A stretch of DNA of 61,140 nucleotides from Bacillota bacterium (GCA_023426245.1 JAFABB010000059.1:1-61140); one strand, 5' to 3'. Shown: positions 9,614 through 18,290, counted from the stretch's first letter. The notes: generated from the letters alone by a model not told the origin. Numbers and translations are program-made.

Positions 9614-9734
9614 CTGAGGCTGTCTAAAAAGTAATTCGAAATCAATAAGAAACACAATATATAGCTTCATCGAACAAGTGAGTTTCAATATATTGTATTT
9701 CTTTATCGTTAAATTTCCTTTTGGGACAGCCCCC
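9614..9734. repeat. about 120-bp MITE-like element, copy A
   Basis: The sequence runs from GAGGCTGTCTAAAAAG to CTTTTGGGACAGCCCC, giving imperfect terminal inverted repeats of about 16 bp, with an internal palindrome around CAATATAT/ATATATTG. Read in reverse complement it matches the element at 35999-36118 with only about seven differences, so the two are copies of one mobile or recently duplicated unit. No transposase is encoded. It lies between the macroglobulin and pbpC, and the pbpC ribosome binding site begins right after it. Confidence 0.8.
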
Positions 9735-9751
9735 TTTCTGAGGAAAAGACA

Positions 9752-12187
9752 ATGAATACCAAAACGATACTTCATAACCTCAAAATCTATAGATGGATAG
9801 CCCTTTATAAACTTCTGGGGAATCGGATGAAAGGCTTTATAAAAAATATTAGTGGCCATTATCATTCTTTATCTCCGGGATGGAAGGGTTGGAGCCGGGC
9901 CGTTTTCATTATAACAGCCCTTTACCTGCTACTAAAGATCACTGCATGGGTTATTCCTTTACCGGATGAGGCCCTGTTCCGGCCTTCTTCCACTTTGGTT
10001 TTTGATCGCTCCGGTCAACTGCTCAATGCTTATCTTTCTGAAGATGGCATGTGGCGGATTCGGACCTCATTATCACAGATATCGCCCTATTTGCAGCAAT
10101 CATTGTTAGGTTTTGAAGATCGTTGGTTTTATTTTCATCCCGGAGTGAATCCATTAGCTTTGGTTCGGGCTCTACATCAAAATATCCAATCAAGACATAT
10201 AATATCCGGCGGTTCAACCCTCACCATGCAAATTGCCAGAATGATGGAGCCGAAAAAAAGGAATTACGGCAATAAATTTTTTGAAATCTTCCGGGCTTTC
10301 CAGTTGGAATTGCGTTACAGTAAACGTCAATTATTGGAGATTTATTTTAGCATCGCTCCTTATGGGGGAAATATCGAAGGGGTAGCGGCGGCTGCCTGGC
10401 TCTATTTCGGAAAAGAACCGTCACAGCTCAGCTTAAGTGAGGCCGCTCTGCTGACGGTGATCCCGAATTCACCCAATATATACCGGCCGAATTTGGATTA
10501 CAAGAAATCCCTGCGGGCCAGAAACCGGGTACTGGAACAGTTGTTGAAGCGGAGAATCATATCCAAATTATCCTTTCGGGAAGCTATCCTTGAGGAAATT
10601 CCCGAATGCTGGCAAAAATTACCTCATAAAGCACCTCATTTTTGTTGTGAGTTGCATTTGGACTTTCCAGACAAACCCCGCATATACTCAACCCTAGATT
10701 ACAGGTATCAGGCAGTTGCCGAAGATTTGCTAAGTATCCATTTAAACAGTTTAAAAAACGAAGGAATCACCAACGGGGCCATTGTCATCCTGGATAACAC
10801 CCGGCATGAAGTCTTGGCTATGGTCGGTTCCGGAGATTTCAACGATTATTTTCACCAAGGCCAAGTCAACGGGGCCCTTGCACCCCGTTCTCCGGGTTCT
10901 GCTTTAAAACCTTTTATCTATGCCATGGCCATTCAAAAAGGATTCATTACCCCGGCTCATTATTTAGAAGATGTACCAACCGATTTTTCCGGTTATGCCC
11001 CGGAAAATTATGACCGTACCTTTTCAGGAATCGTCTCCGCCCGGGAAGCCCTGGAGCGTTCTCTCAATCTACCTGCAGTAGATTTGGAGCACAAGTTAGG
11101 CGTTGAAGGCCTTTATTCCTTGTTAAAACAGGTTGGTGTGTTCTCACTGCGTTCCCGGAAAGATTACGGATTATCTATAGCCATCGGAGGCTGTGAAGTC
11201 AATTTACTGGACTTAAGCGCATTATATTCCAGCCTGGCAAATGGCGGCCAATATTACAAACCCCGCCAACTCTCCGATGACCCGCAGTCCACCGGAATCC
11301 GCCTTTTCGATCCGGGTACAGCCTATATTATAACAGACATTTTAACCGGGCTGCGTCGGCCCGATCTTCCCACCTGTTGGGAATTTACATCTCTGCCCCA
11401 AGTCGCCTGGAAAACCGGGACATCCTATGGACATCGCGATGCCTTAAGTATCGGTTATAACCCCCGATTTACAGTTGGTGTCTGGCTTGGCAATTTTTCC
11501 GGGGAAGGCGCCCGTAATTTGGTGGGTGCGGAAGTAGCTGCACCGATACTGTTTGAAATCATGAATTATTTATGCCGGGGCAAACAGATTCAATGGTTTG
11601 AAAGGCCAGAGAACGTTGGTACCAGAGAAATGTGTAGTTTAAGCGGAGAATTGCCCGGCCCGAACTGTCCTCAGACAGTAAACGAATTCTATTTAATAGA
11701 CCGGACCTCGGATAAAGTTTGTTCAATGCATCGGTCAATCCAAGTCGATAACCGCACCGGTTATCGGCTCCCACCCGATTATGCCGGAACTCAGCCCAGT
11801 CATGCCCAATCCTTTGTTCAGTTGCCGCCCCGGGTGTTTTCCTGGATGGAAAGCAATGGTGCCAAAATTGACAGATTGCCCCCGTTGCTTCCGGAATGGC
11901 AGGGTTTACTCCCGGGGTCTCCTCCGATAATCCGTTCCCCTTCCCTGGATTGTCAATATCGGCTACGGGAAGGCATTCCAATCGGGTATCAAAAAATTTG
12001 CTGTGAAGCTTCAGTCAGCAACGACGTTCAAAAAGTATTCTGGTTTATTGATGGCGCTTTATTGGGAGTAGCCAAACCCGGTGAGAGGCTGTTTTATACA
12101 CCCAAAGTTGGCCGTCATCGTGTGGTCTGTCAAGATAATCTGGGGCGGAGTACTTTATTTACACTAGTCATAGAAAAAGCGGATTGA
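9752..12187 (+). CDS. pbpC: penicillin-binding protein 1C (bifunctional transglycosylase/transpeptidase)
   Basis: An 811-residue class A penicillin-binding protein of the PbpC type that polymerises and crosslinks peptidoglycan at the outer face of the membrane. After a membrane anchor near residues 48-68 comes the GT51 transglycosylase domain: FEDRWFYFHPG with catalytic Glu122, then GGSTLTMQIAR. The transpeptidase has S383-A-L-K386, S437-L-N439 and K554-T-G. The end carries the BiPBP_C beta domain typical of PBP1C (last ~90 residues). GAGGAAAAG precedes the start. Genomic pairing with A2M is a known arrangement: PbpC is thought to repair the wall when the macroglobulin meets hostile proteases. 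Confidence 0.95.
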   Translation: MNTKTILHNLKIYRWIALYKLLGNRMKGFIKNISGHYHSLSPGWKGWSRAVFIITALYLLLKITAWVIPLPDEALFRPSSTLVFDRSGQLLNAYLSEDGMWRIRTSLSQISPYLQQSLLGFEDRWFYFHPGVNPLALVRALHQNIQSRHIISGGSTLTMQIARMMEPKKRNYGNKFFEIFRAFQLELRYSKRQLLEIYFSIAPYGGNIEGVAAAAWLYFGKEPSQLSLSEAALLTVIPNSPNIYRPNLDYKKSLRARNRVLEQLLKRRIISKLSFREAILEEIPECWQKLPHKAPHFCCELHLDFPDKPRIYSTLDYRYQAVAEDLLSIHLNSLKNEGITNGAIVILDNTRHEVLAMVGSGDFNDYFHQGQVNGALAPRSPGSALKPFIYAMAIQKGFITPAHYLEDVPTDFSGYAPENYDRTFSGIVSAREALERSLNLPAVDLEHKLGVEGLYSLLKQVGVFSLRSRKDYGLSIAIGGCEVNLLDLSALYSSLANGGQYYKPRQLSDDPQSTGIRLFDPGTAYIITDILTGLRRPDLPTCWEFTSLPQVAWKTGTSYGHRDALSIGYNPRFTVGVWLGNFSGEGARNLVGAEVAAPILFEIMNYLCRGKQIQWFERPENVGTREMCSLSGELPGPNCPQTVNEFYLIDRTSDKVCSMHRSIQVDNRTGYRLPPDYAGTQPSHAQSFVQLPPRVFSWMESNGAKIDRLPPLLPEWQGLLPGSPPIIRSPSLDCQYRLREGIPIGYQKICCEASVSNDVQKVFWFIDGALLGVAKPGERLFYTPKVGRHRVVCQDNLGRSTLFTLVIEKAD

Positions 12188-12306
12188 GGCAAAATAAATC
12201 AGCCCGTTAATCAACCTGGTATGACAATTTCGATTCAAAAAATCCTTGCCCAGCTAAGAAATTTTACTTAACTGATTATAAAGATAACTCAGCAAAAACA
12301 GTTGGG

Positions 12307-12442
12307 TCACAGAGAACACAAAATACAAAGACTCAAGTTTGTAAACCAGGATCTATTCTTCAACTTCTATGCTCGGCCATGGTTAAAATTAGTTACGATA
12401 ATCATGGTTGGTCTTTACCCTGTGACCTCTGTGTTCTCTGTG
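12307..12442. repeat. inverted repeat of the ACAGAGAACACA type
   Basis: CACAGAGAACACA (12308-12320) is matched by its exact reverse complement TGTGTTCTCTGTG (12430-12442). The right arm continues a tandem series CTGTGACCTCTGTGTTCTCTGTGG. Very similar 'accacagagaacacagag' intergenic repeats are scattered in many unrelated bacterial genomes. A related-looking CTCTGCGTCTCCGCAC stretch lies near 22435. Confidence 0.5.
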
Positions 12443-12497
12443 GTAAAAACGTTCTAAATAATTTGGAAAATACCGCATTAATATGCTCATTTTATAG

Positions 12498-12528
12498 TTG
12501 CAATAATTTGCTGTTTCATGTTTATAAT
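12498..12528 (+). promoter_or_regulatory. possible promoter for the polysaccharide deacetylase gene
   Basis: TTGCAA and a perfect TATAAT are separated by 19 bases, one or two more than ideal. A second TATAAT follows at 12539-12544. It is the best candidate between the inverted repeat and the gene at 12625. Confidence 0.35.
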
Positions 12529-12624
12529 CAAGTTTGCTTATAATTAGGTTTACTCATCAGCTTAAACTCTATAATCCAGCAACGTTTCACCGCATAGCTA
12601 AAAACATTATAGGAGCATTCCCTC

Positions 12625-13362
12625 ATGAAAAAAAAACTAATATCCAAACAAAACTTGCCATGGGTATTATTGATATTGGTTACCGTTACTTTCTTTATCT
12701 TGTTTATCAACCGTTTCCTTTTATTCGAAAAAACCATTAATTTTTTCAATAAAGTGAATGTAATTTGGATGGGCAACACCACGCAAAAAATAGTCGCCCT
12801 CACCTTTGACGATGGTCCCGACCCCCTCTATACTTCCCAAGTTTTAGACCTGTTACAAAAATATCATATTCCGGCTACTTTCTTCCTGGTAGGGAAAAAT
12901 GTCCAAAAGTATCCACAATTGGTGAAAAGGGAATTTCAAAACGGGCATACCCTTGGTAGCCATACGTTTTCCCATCCTCATCTCAACACCCTTTCGATTG
13001 AACAAATCCGTTCCCAACTGGACACAACCGACCGGGTGATCAAAAAAATTTCCGGTAAAAAACCATTGTATTTTCGGACTCCCTATGAAGAACTCAATGA
13101 AAATATTTTGCGGGTCTCTCACTTAGAACACAAACAAATTATATTATCTACCATAACCCTGGAGCATGCACTCTCCAAAACACCAAAAGCCAAAGCGGAA
13201 CGAGTTATCCGGATGATTTTCCCCGGGGCGATTATCCTAGCCCATGATGGCCGCCTAAACCGCCATTCAACGGTAGAAGCCCTTCCCTATCTCATTCAAG
13301 GCTTGCAGGCAAAAGGTTATCGGTTTGTTTCCTTAAAGGAATTGTTGCATAAAAGATTTTAG
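12625..13362 (+). CDS. membrane-anchored polysaccharide deacetylase (NodB fold)
   Basis: A 245-residue CE4-type deacetylase that removes acetyl groups from N-acetylated sugars in peptidoglycan, chitin-like or spore polysaccharides. The N-terminus carries one membrane segment (residues 11-33), so the enzyme faces outward. The NodB signature is clear: TFDDGPD with D62 and D63, and SHTFSHPHL with metal-binding His113 and His117. AGGAG lies 9 bases before the ATG. It seems to be its own unit, convergent with the FMN-protein operon. Substrate is not known; a second member of the family is at 22.8 kb. Confidence 0.9.
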   Translation: MKKKLISKQNLPWVLLILVTVTFFILFINRFLLFEKTINFFNKVNVIWMGNTTQKIVALTFDDGPDPLYTSQVLDLLQKYHIPATFFLVGKNVQKYPQLVKREFQNGHTLGSHTFSHPHLNTLSIEQIRSQLDTTDRVIKKISGKKPLYFRTPYEELNENILRVSHLEHKQIILSTITLEHALSKTPKAKAERVIRMIFPGAIILAHDGRLNRHSTVEALPYLIQGLQAKGYRFVSLKELLHKRF

Positions 13363-13393
13363 ATCTTATACGCGTTAGGACATTCTTTCCCTT

Positions 13394-14815
13394 CTATCCA
13401 TTCTTTTTCTGGTTTTCGTTGTTACCCGCAGCCATGTTAAAAATGGAATCAATACCCGCTATTTCAGCATAAAGTGAATCCACCGCCACTAAATCTTCCT
13501 TCGTTATTTCCCGAAAACTGCCTTTTCCGATAATCCGGACTGTTTGTACCATTTCCTCCATACAACTCTTTAAATAATGATATAAATGCTTCGCCCCTAA
13601 ATCCGGGTTCAATTTGGAAGCCGCTTTCCCTTGATAATAAATCAAGCCGGTCGGCGGTTCCCAGGGAATTGACTTGGTGATTTGAGTATGAGACATCGCC
13701 AGGCTGGCTATGGTTCCTATCGCCACGGCATCAGCACCCAATGCCAGACACTTTAAAAAATCCCCCGGCGTATATAATCCTCCCCCAATAATCAGTGAAA
13801 TTTTGCCCTTTAAATCATGTTCATTCAAAAATTGAACCGCCCGGCACAGCGCAGGTAAGGTTGGCAACCCAACGTCATCCGATAAAATCGGAGGCGCAGA
13901 GTGGCTTCCGCCCTCAGCGCCATCGATAACTATAATATCAACACCGCCTACAACAAGCAAACTCAACTCTTCTTCCAAATGGTGCGTTGCTCCGATTTTG
14001 ACTCCGATGGGCACTCCCCCGGTTGCCTCTTTTAAGTGGAGAATTAAAGTTCTCCAGTCTTCCGGGCTGTCAATTTGCGTCAACCTTGATTCTATAAGAA
14101 TATCCAAACCCTCAATCGTGTTCAATTCCCGAGCATAACGGCCCTTAACCTTTTGTCCTTTAATCCGGACCGGCGCAGAACACCAAGCCCCATGCCCCAA
14201 AGAGATCTCGACCATATCGACTTGGCTTAAAACTTCCTCCGATTTGGCCCAGTGACCTCTTGAATATTGAAAAATAAGTTTTTCTGCGAACGCTCTTTCT
14301 TCTTTGAGTAAAGGACCGCTCCCGGTATTGGTGGCTGTTCCAAACAACGTAGCTGCTTTAGCCAGCGCGCTTTTAGCCCTTTCGCTTAATGCACCGCCAT
14401 ATGCCATCCCACCAATCAAAATAGGATAATTTATCCGTAAAGGCTTTTTAGCCCCGGGTCCAAGTATCACTGAAGTCTCAATGGGAATATCCATTTCCAA
14501 AGACGGATTGCTTCTATTGGCGCATGATAGAACCGAAGGTTGAAACAAGATTTGATTCCAGGAATAAAAATGAAGAGGAGTCCCAAAAGGACGCTCCAAA
14601 GCTTTTCCAGTCTCAGCTCTTAACTGGCTTTCAAAATAAACCCGCCAGGTTATTTTACTTAGCAAGTTCAATAGTTCAATCCAATGGGACGACGACAAAA
14701 ACTTTTTAATTTCTTTACAGGTCCTTCTATAACTTTGGAAAACTATCACCAAAAATAAACCGCTAATAAGGACTGTTGACGAAAACATCAGCACCAAAAA
14801 TTCTATCGCATCCAT
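13394..14815 (-). CDS. FMN-binding glutamate synthase family protein (second of tandem pair)
   Basis: About 473 residues: an N-terminal membrane segment followed by a domain like the FMN/synthase centre of glutamate synthase (PILIGGMAYGGALSERAKSA, N-T-G-S-G, GVKIGATHHLEEEL, SLIIGGGLYTPGDFLK). The glutaminase domain is absent, and I do not see the 3Fe-4S cysteine cluster, as is usual for this stand-alone family, whose reaction is uncertain. I place the start at ATG 14815 (MDAIEF), four bases after the stop of the upstream paralogue with GAGG inside that gene's end; an open frame extends further upstream but overlaps the neighbour. Translational coupling is likely. Confidence 0.85.
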   Translation of the reverse strand: MDAIEFLVLMFSSTVLISGLFLVIVFQSYRRTCKEIKKFLSSSHWIELLNLLSKITWRVYFESQLRAETGKALERPFGTPLHFYSWNQILFQPSVLSCANRSNPSLEMDIPIETSVILGPGAKKPLRINYPILIGGMAYGGALSERAKSALAKAATLFGTATNTGSGPLLKEERAFAEKLIFQYSRGHWAKSEEVLSQVDMVEISLGHGAWCSAPVRIKGQKVKGRYARELNTIEGLDILIESRLTQIDSPEDWRTLILHLKEATGGVPIGVKIGATHHLEEELSLLVVGGVDIIVIDGAEGGSHSAPPILSDDVGLPTLPALCRAVQFLNEHDLKGKISLIIGGGLYTPGDFLKCLALGADAVAIGTIASLAMSHTQITKSIPWEPPTGLIYYQGKAASKLNPDLGAKHLYHYLKSCMEEMVQTVRIIGKGSFREITKEDLVAVDSLYAEIAGIDSIFNMAAGNNENQKKNG

Positions 14816-14819
14816 CTTC

Positions 14820-16226
14820 TTAAGGCCTCGGTTTGGAAAATGCCAGATCAGCACCGGTAATTTGAGCGGTTTCAGGAGTGATAGCACACAAATCCTCAAT
14901 CGTCAGCTGAGTTAAGGAGGTTTTTCCCAAAGACCGCATAGCCAGGATAATTTCCTCGTTGCAGCTTTTTAAAAAATTAGCGAGGTTGTGGGCTCCTTGT
15001 TCGGTACAAAGTTTTTCTTTGGCTCCGCCTTTTTCATATAAAAGCTGAGACAAGGGTTCCCAGGGCAGTACTTTGACAATCTGATTATGGGCTAAAGCAA
15101 CCAGAGCAATTGTTCCGATACATACTGCATTTGCCCCCAATGCCAATGCTTTCAAAAACTGACCGGGGGTAAATAATCCGCCGGAAACGATCAGCGAAAT
15201 CCCGGATTTCATTTTTTTATTGTGAAGGAAGGCTGATGCCCTGCAAAGTGCCGGTAACGTTGGCAATCCTACATCATCTTCTAAAATCCCCGGGCCGTAA
15301 TGAATACCGGCTTCCTTGCCGTCAATGGTCAAAAAATCAATATCCGCATTGGTAATTGCCTCCAATTCCTCCTCAAGATGATGGGTGGCTCCAATCTTAA
15401 CTCCAATTGGAATTCCTCCGGTCAATTCCCGAAGATAATGAACAATTCGGGGCAACTCGAATTTCTGATCGAGATAAAAAACCGGGCCGTTCAAAGCTAA
15501 ACCTTCATCGTTTCTCAAATTCAAACATACAGGGGCGTCATCTCGAAATTGGCGGTCAATTTTCCGGGAGTTTTCAACAAGTGGCAGTGAAGCCAAAGCT
15601 CCATAACCCAATTGAATTTCAATCGCATCAGCTTGCCTAAGCCATTCTTCTTCATTTCCCCACTCGCTGCAAGGATATTGTATAATCAGTTTCCGGGTGT
15701 GTTTCCGAACATCCGGAAAGCCCGAACTAACACCGCTATTCATAGCCGTTTTGGCTTTATCCGCCCCTTTTGCCAGAGCTAATATGGCTTTGGAAGACAA
15801 AGCCGTTCCCCATGACATCCCTGCGATCATCACCGGCATATCAATGATCAGTGGTCTTTTAGCTCGAGGGCCGATTGTCACTTGGGTCTTTATTTCAATG
15901 GATTCCACGATCGGTTTTCGGGAAAGATAAACCGGGTTTAATAACAATTGTTCCCATTTGGAATAATGGTTGGATGTCCCAAAAGGACGCTGTAAAGGTT
16001 GTCCGGTAGCACCACGGATATCAGCCTCCAGGACATTCTGGACTCCTACTTTGCAAAATACATTATACATCTCGGTGATATTTTCGGGATATGGATCTTC
16101 CAGTAAACGCTTTAAAAATGAATCAACCCAAACATTAATAACGGGTTTCCATAGCAACCATCCCAATAAGGCTGCCAAAATAAAACTTATTCCGACTGTT
16201 CCTAAAATGAATAGCCATAATTGCAT
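14820..16226 (-). CDS. FMN-binding glutamate synthase family protein (first of tandem pair)
   Basis: A 468-residue paralogue of the next gene, with the same architecture: a membrane helix (residues 5-30) then the glutamate-synthase-like FMN barrel (PVMIAGMSWGTALSSKAILA, N-S-G-V-S-S-G, GVKIGATHHLEEEL, SLIVSGGLFTPGQFLKALAL). The two share many identical blocks but have diverged, so this is an old tandem duplication. AAGGGG precedes the ATG. Such proteins may make glutamate or another amino product from ammonia and a 2-oxo acid; no biochemical role can be read from the sequence. The membrane helix would place the flavin domain at the inner face of the membrane. Confidence 0.87.
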   Translation of the reverse strand: MQLWLFILGTVGISFILAALLGWLLWKPVINVWVDSFLKRLLEDPYPENITEMYNVFCKVGVQNVLEADIRGATGQPLQRPFGTSNHYSKWEQLLLNPVYLSRKPIVESIEIKTQVTIGPRAKRPLIIDMPVMIAGMSWGTALSSKAILALAKGADKAKTAMNSGVSSGFPDVRKHTRKLIIQYPCSEWGNEEEWLRQADAIEIQLGYGALASLPLVENSRKIDRQFRDDAPVCLNLRNDEGLALNGPVFYLDQKFELPRIVHYLRELTGGIPIGVKIGATHHLEEELEAITNADIDFLTIDGKEAGIHYGPGILEDDVGLPTLPALCRASAFLHNKKMKSGISLIVSGGLFTPGQFLKALALGANAVCIGTIALVALAHNQIVKVLPWEPLSQLLYEKGGAKEKLCTEQGAHNLANFLKSCNEEIILAMRSLGKTSLTQLTIEDLCAITPETAQITGADLAFSKPRP

Positions 16227-16333
16227 TCGCAGACCCCTTACTTATTCTTTGCCAAAAAGTATCCGATGTAATCGTCAATTATTCATAGATTGGTTTCCCA
16301 TTTTCGGCATGATAAAGAGGTGTGAGGATAACA

Positions 16334-16757
16334 TTGAATCGAATTGAGGTGCTGGATATTCAATCAAAACTTTCCGGGGACCCTAAAATGGGATTTGGGG
16401 CTATAGAAGATTCTGGCCATTCCATCCAAAAGCTGAATGTGCCGGAAGGTGGATTGGTACAGGTGCGAGACCATGGAACGAATGCTTCATGCCTTAGGTG
16501 GTTGTACCGGAATGGATGTTGTTTCCATATTAAAGAACTGCAACTCAAACTGGATAACTTTATCATCCAGATTGCCGGGAAAACAGGCCGCGGAACATCC
16601 CAAGAAATATAAGAAAATCCATTTTACATTTGTAGCTATAGAGCCCAATATCGACCGCAATAAAGTCATTGGTGCAGTTGAATTCTCTCAATCCAAATAT
16701 TGTTCTGTAGCGGCCTCCTTAAATGCTCAGATTCCTTATGAAGTATACACCGAGTAA
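16334..16757 (+). pseudogene. OsmC-family peroxiredoxin-like gene broken by three frameshifts
   Basis: Reading forward, pieces of one OsmC-like protein appear in alternating frames: MGFGAIEDSGHSIQKLNVPE in one frame, then ERMLHALGGCTGMDVVSILK, then LKLDNFIIQIAGK back in the first, then AEHPKKYKKIHFTFVAIEPN through SQSKYCSVAASL to the stop. OsmC proteins use two cysteines (here in GGCTGMD and KYCSV) to reduce organic hydroperoxides. Both cysteines and the family pattern remain, and no internal stop is seen within the pieces. GTGAGG precedes a likely TTG start at 16334. Either a young pseudogene or single-base errors in the assembly; one shift falls in an AAAA run. Confidence 0.8.
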
Positions 16758-16794
16758 TCCTTAAGCGGCTGCACTGCAGAATATTTAAATCAAT

Positions 16795-16852
16795 GAGATA
16801 TACAATATACTCCCTGGATGGATATAAAAGAAACTCGTATATTGTATATCTC
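16795..16852. repeat. perfect 16-bp inverted repeat around ATACAATATA
   Basis: GAGATATACAATATAC (16795-16810) and its exact complement GTATATTGTATATCTC (16837-16852) flank a 26-base loop. The ATACAATATA core is the same as in the internal stem of the elements at 9.6 and 36 kb. It sits between the OsmC pseudogene (+) and the zinc-ribbon gene (-), a convergent junction. Confidence 0.6.
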
Positions 16853-16873
16853 GATCGATATTTTTCCTGTTAT

Positions 16874-17185
16874 TTACCGGTAACTATTACGGGGACGGAA
16901 GCAATCCCGGCATAAAACTTCCCGGTCCGGCTTGGGTTGGAAAGGCACTTGAGTTTGGGCTCCGCACCGGGAACATACCGCATTATAGAGAGTTTTCTCA
17001 CCTTTAAATCCTCCGCCTCCGCTTCTGCCACGGCCACGTTCATTGTTTTTCCTAGCCTGACGGCAGCTGGGGCAACGTCCTGGTTCATTGGTAAAGCCCT
17101 TTTCCGCATAAAAATCCTGTTCACTTGCAGTAAATACAAACTCTTGGTTACAATCTTTACACACTAAAGTTTTGTCGCTGGACAT
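16874..17185 (-). CDS. double zinc-ribbon protein
   Basis: A 103-residue protein with two Cys4 knuckles. The first (C-K-D-C-N-Q-E-F-V-F-T, then EQDFYAEKGF and R-C-P-S-C-R) is the pattern of the zinc-ribbon family PF13451, common in Clostridia. A glycine/arginine-rich linker follows, then a second ribbon C-S-R-C-G ... L-C-R-D-C-F. It is likely a small nucleic-acid or protein-binding adaptor; no function is established. I use ATG 17185 (MSSDKTL), which has GGAGG 8 bases upstream; another ATG in a different frame lies between them. Confidence 0.8.
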   Translation of the reverse strand: MSSDKTLVCKDCNQEFVFTASEQDFYAEKGFTNEPGRCPSCRQARKNNERGRGRSGGGGFKGEKTLYNAVCSRCGAQTQVPFQPKPDREVLCRDCFRPRNSYR

Positions 17186-17432
17186 TCATTTCTCCTCCTT
17201 AAGCCTATCGGCAAAATTGACGCTTGAGCGAGCGCCGTCTAATTAACTGGCTCAAGTTGGAGAGAAAGTAATTCAAATCTAGCCGAGTTAAATTCTGACA
17301 AAAAAATTATAACATAACTCCTTTCGTTCTACAACTATTTAAGCGGCCCAGAAATGGAATCTAATCTTGACTCTATCCCCTTTATTTTTAAAAAACTACT
17401 ACCCAATCCACTTTAGACACAAAGTTTCCGTT

Positions 17433-18005
17433 TTAAAAGATATGCTTTGCGTTTTGAAATTCCTGGATTAAACCCAACGTCTCCCCAAAACGTTGAAAAT
17501 GGACGATCTCACGCACCCTTAAAAAATTCAAGGTATCCTTTAAATCAGGATCATCCGTCAAATCAATTAACCATTGATATGTGGCTCTGGCCTTCTCTTC
17601 CGCCGCCATATCTTCATGTAAGTCAGCCACCGGATCCCCTTTGGCTTGAATATAAGCCGCTGTCCATGGATTGCCCGTAGCGTCCGTATAAAACAGGGCT
17701 CGATCATGGTCCGTATAATGAGCGCCTAAATCGACAGCTTTTAACTCATCAACACTTGCATTTTGGGTTAACTTGTAAACCAGGGTGGCGATTATTTCCA
17801 AGTGGGCCAGTTCTTCAGTACCGATGTCGTTCAATATCCCTTTCGATTGTCCGGTCGGCATCGTATACCGCTGATTTAAATAGCGAAGCGCTGCAGCCAA
17901 TTCTCCATCCGGCCCCCCATATTGTGAAACCAAATATTTGGCCATTTTCAGATCGGCTTTTCCAACCTTCGCTGGGTACTGCAATTTTTTTTCATAATGC
18001 CACAT
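17433..18005 (-). CDS. cotJC: spore coat protein CotJC, manganese-catalase family
   Basis: About 190 residues of the di-manganese catalase fold, beginning MWHYEKKLQYPAKV and carrying GILNDIGTEELAHLEII near residue 72 and H-E-D-M-A-A-E-E-K-A-R further on, whose glutamates and histidines bind the metals. In Bacillus subtilis CotJC is a mother-cell product built into the spore coat. It is the last gene of cotJABC. I choose ATG 18005 because GGAGG stands 7 bases before it; a TTG five codons earlier lies inside that site. Length matches the family. Confidence 0.93.
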   Translation of the reverse strand: MWHYEKKLQYPAKVGKADLKMAKYLVSQYGGPDGELAAALRYLNQRYTMPTGQSKGILNDIGTEELAHLEIIATLVYKLTQNASVDELKAVDLGAHYTDHDRALFYTDATGNPWTAAYIQAKGDPVADLHEDMAAEEKARATYQWLIDLTDDPDLKDTLNFLRVREIVHFQRFGETLGLIQEFQNAKHIF

Positions 18006-18024
18006 TTCATTTCCTCCCAATCCA

Positions 18025-18279
18025 TTAATAATCGATTTCCCATGGCCAAGGCTCTTCTATCCATCTCCAGCATGGCTGATTAACGTTATCCCCCGCCGTT
18101 AACGGCCCGTAATTGGTTGAATACATATTTTTAAGCCGCTGGGCTTCTCTTTCCGCTCTTGAAAACTCCGCCAGTGCCCGCGGATCATTGGGATGCGTAT
18201 CCAAATATAAATGAAAATCGTATCCTGTAAATTCCCATGCTTGAAGATCCATTAACATCTTTAACTGAGCATTATGCAT
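18025..18279 (-). CDS. cotJB: spore coat protein CotJB
   Basis: An 84-residue protein with the CotJB pattern: L-x-x-L-x-x-x-E-F-x-x-x-D, here LMDLQAWEFTGYDFHLYLDTH, followed by HPNDPRALAEF and the aromatic, acidic end W-R-W-I-E-E-P-W-P-W-E. CotJB partners CotJC in the spore coat. AGGAGG lies ahead of the ATG, and the gene sits between cotJA and cotJC with short gaps, so the three are one operon. Confidence 0.92.
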   Translation of the reverse strand: MHNAQLKMLMDLQAWEFTGYDFHLYLDTHPNDPRALAEFSRAEREAQRLKNMYSTNYGPLTAGDNVNQPCWRWIEEPWPWEIDY

Positions 18280-18290
18280 TCGATAACCTC

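Larger units (their letters stand above)
12188..12624. other. intergenic region between pbpC and a deacetylase gene
   Basis: No gene is supported in these 437 bases. The left part is plain AT-rich sequence, the middle holds an inverted repeat of the ACAGAGAACACA type, and the right part has a weak promoter; these have their own entries. Confidence 0.6.
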
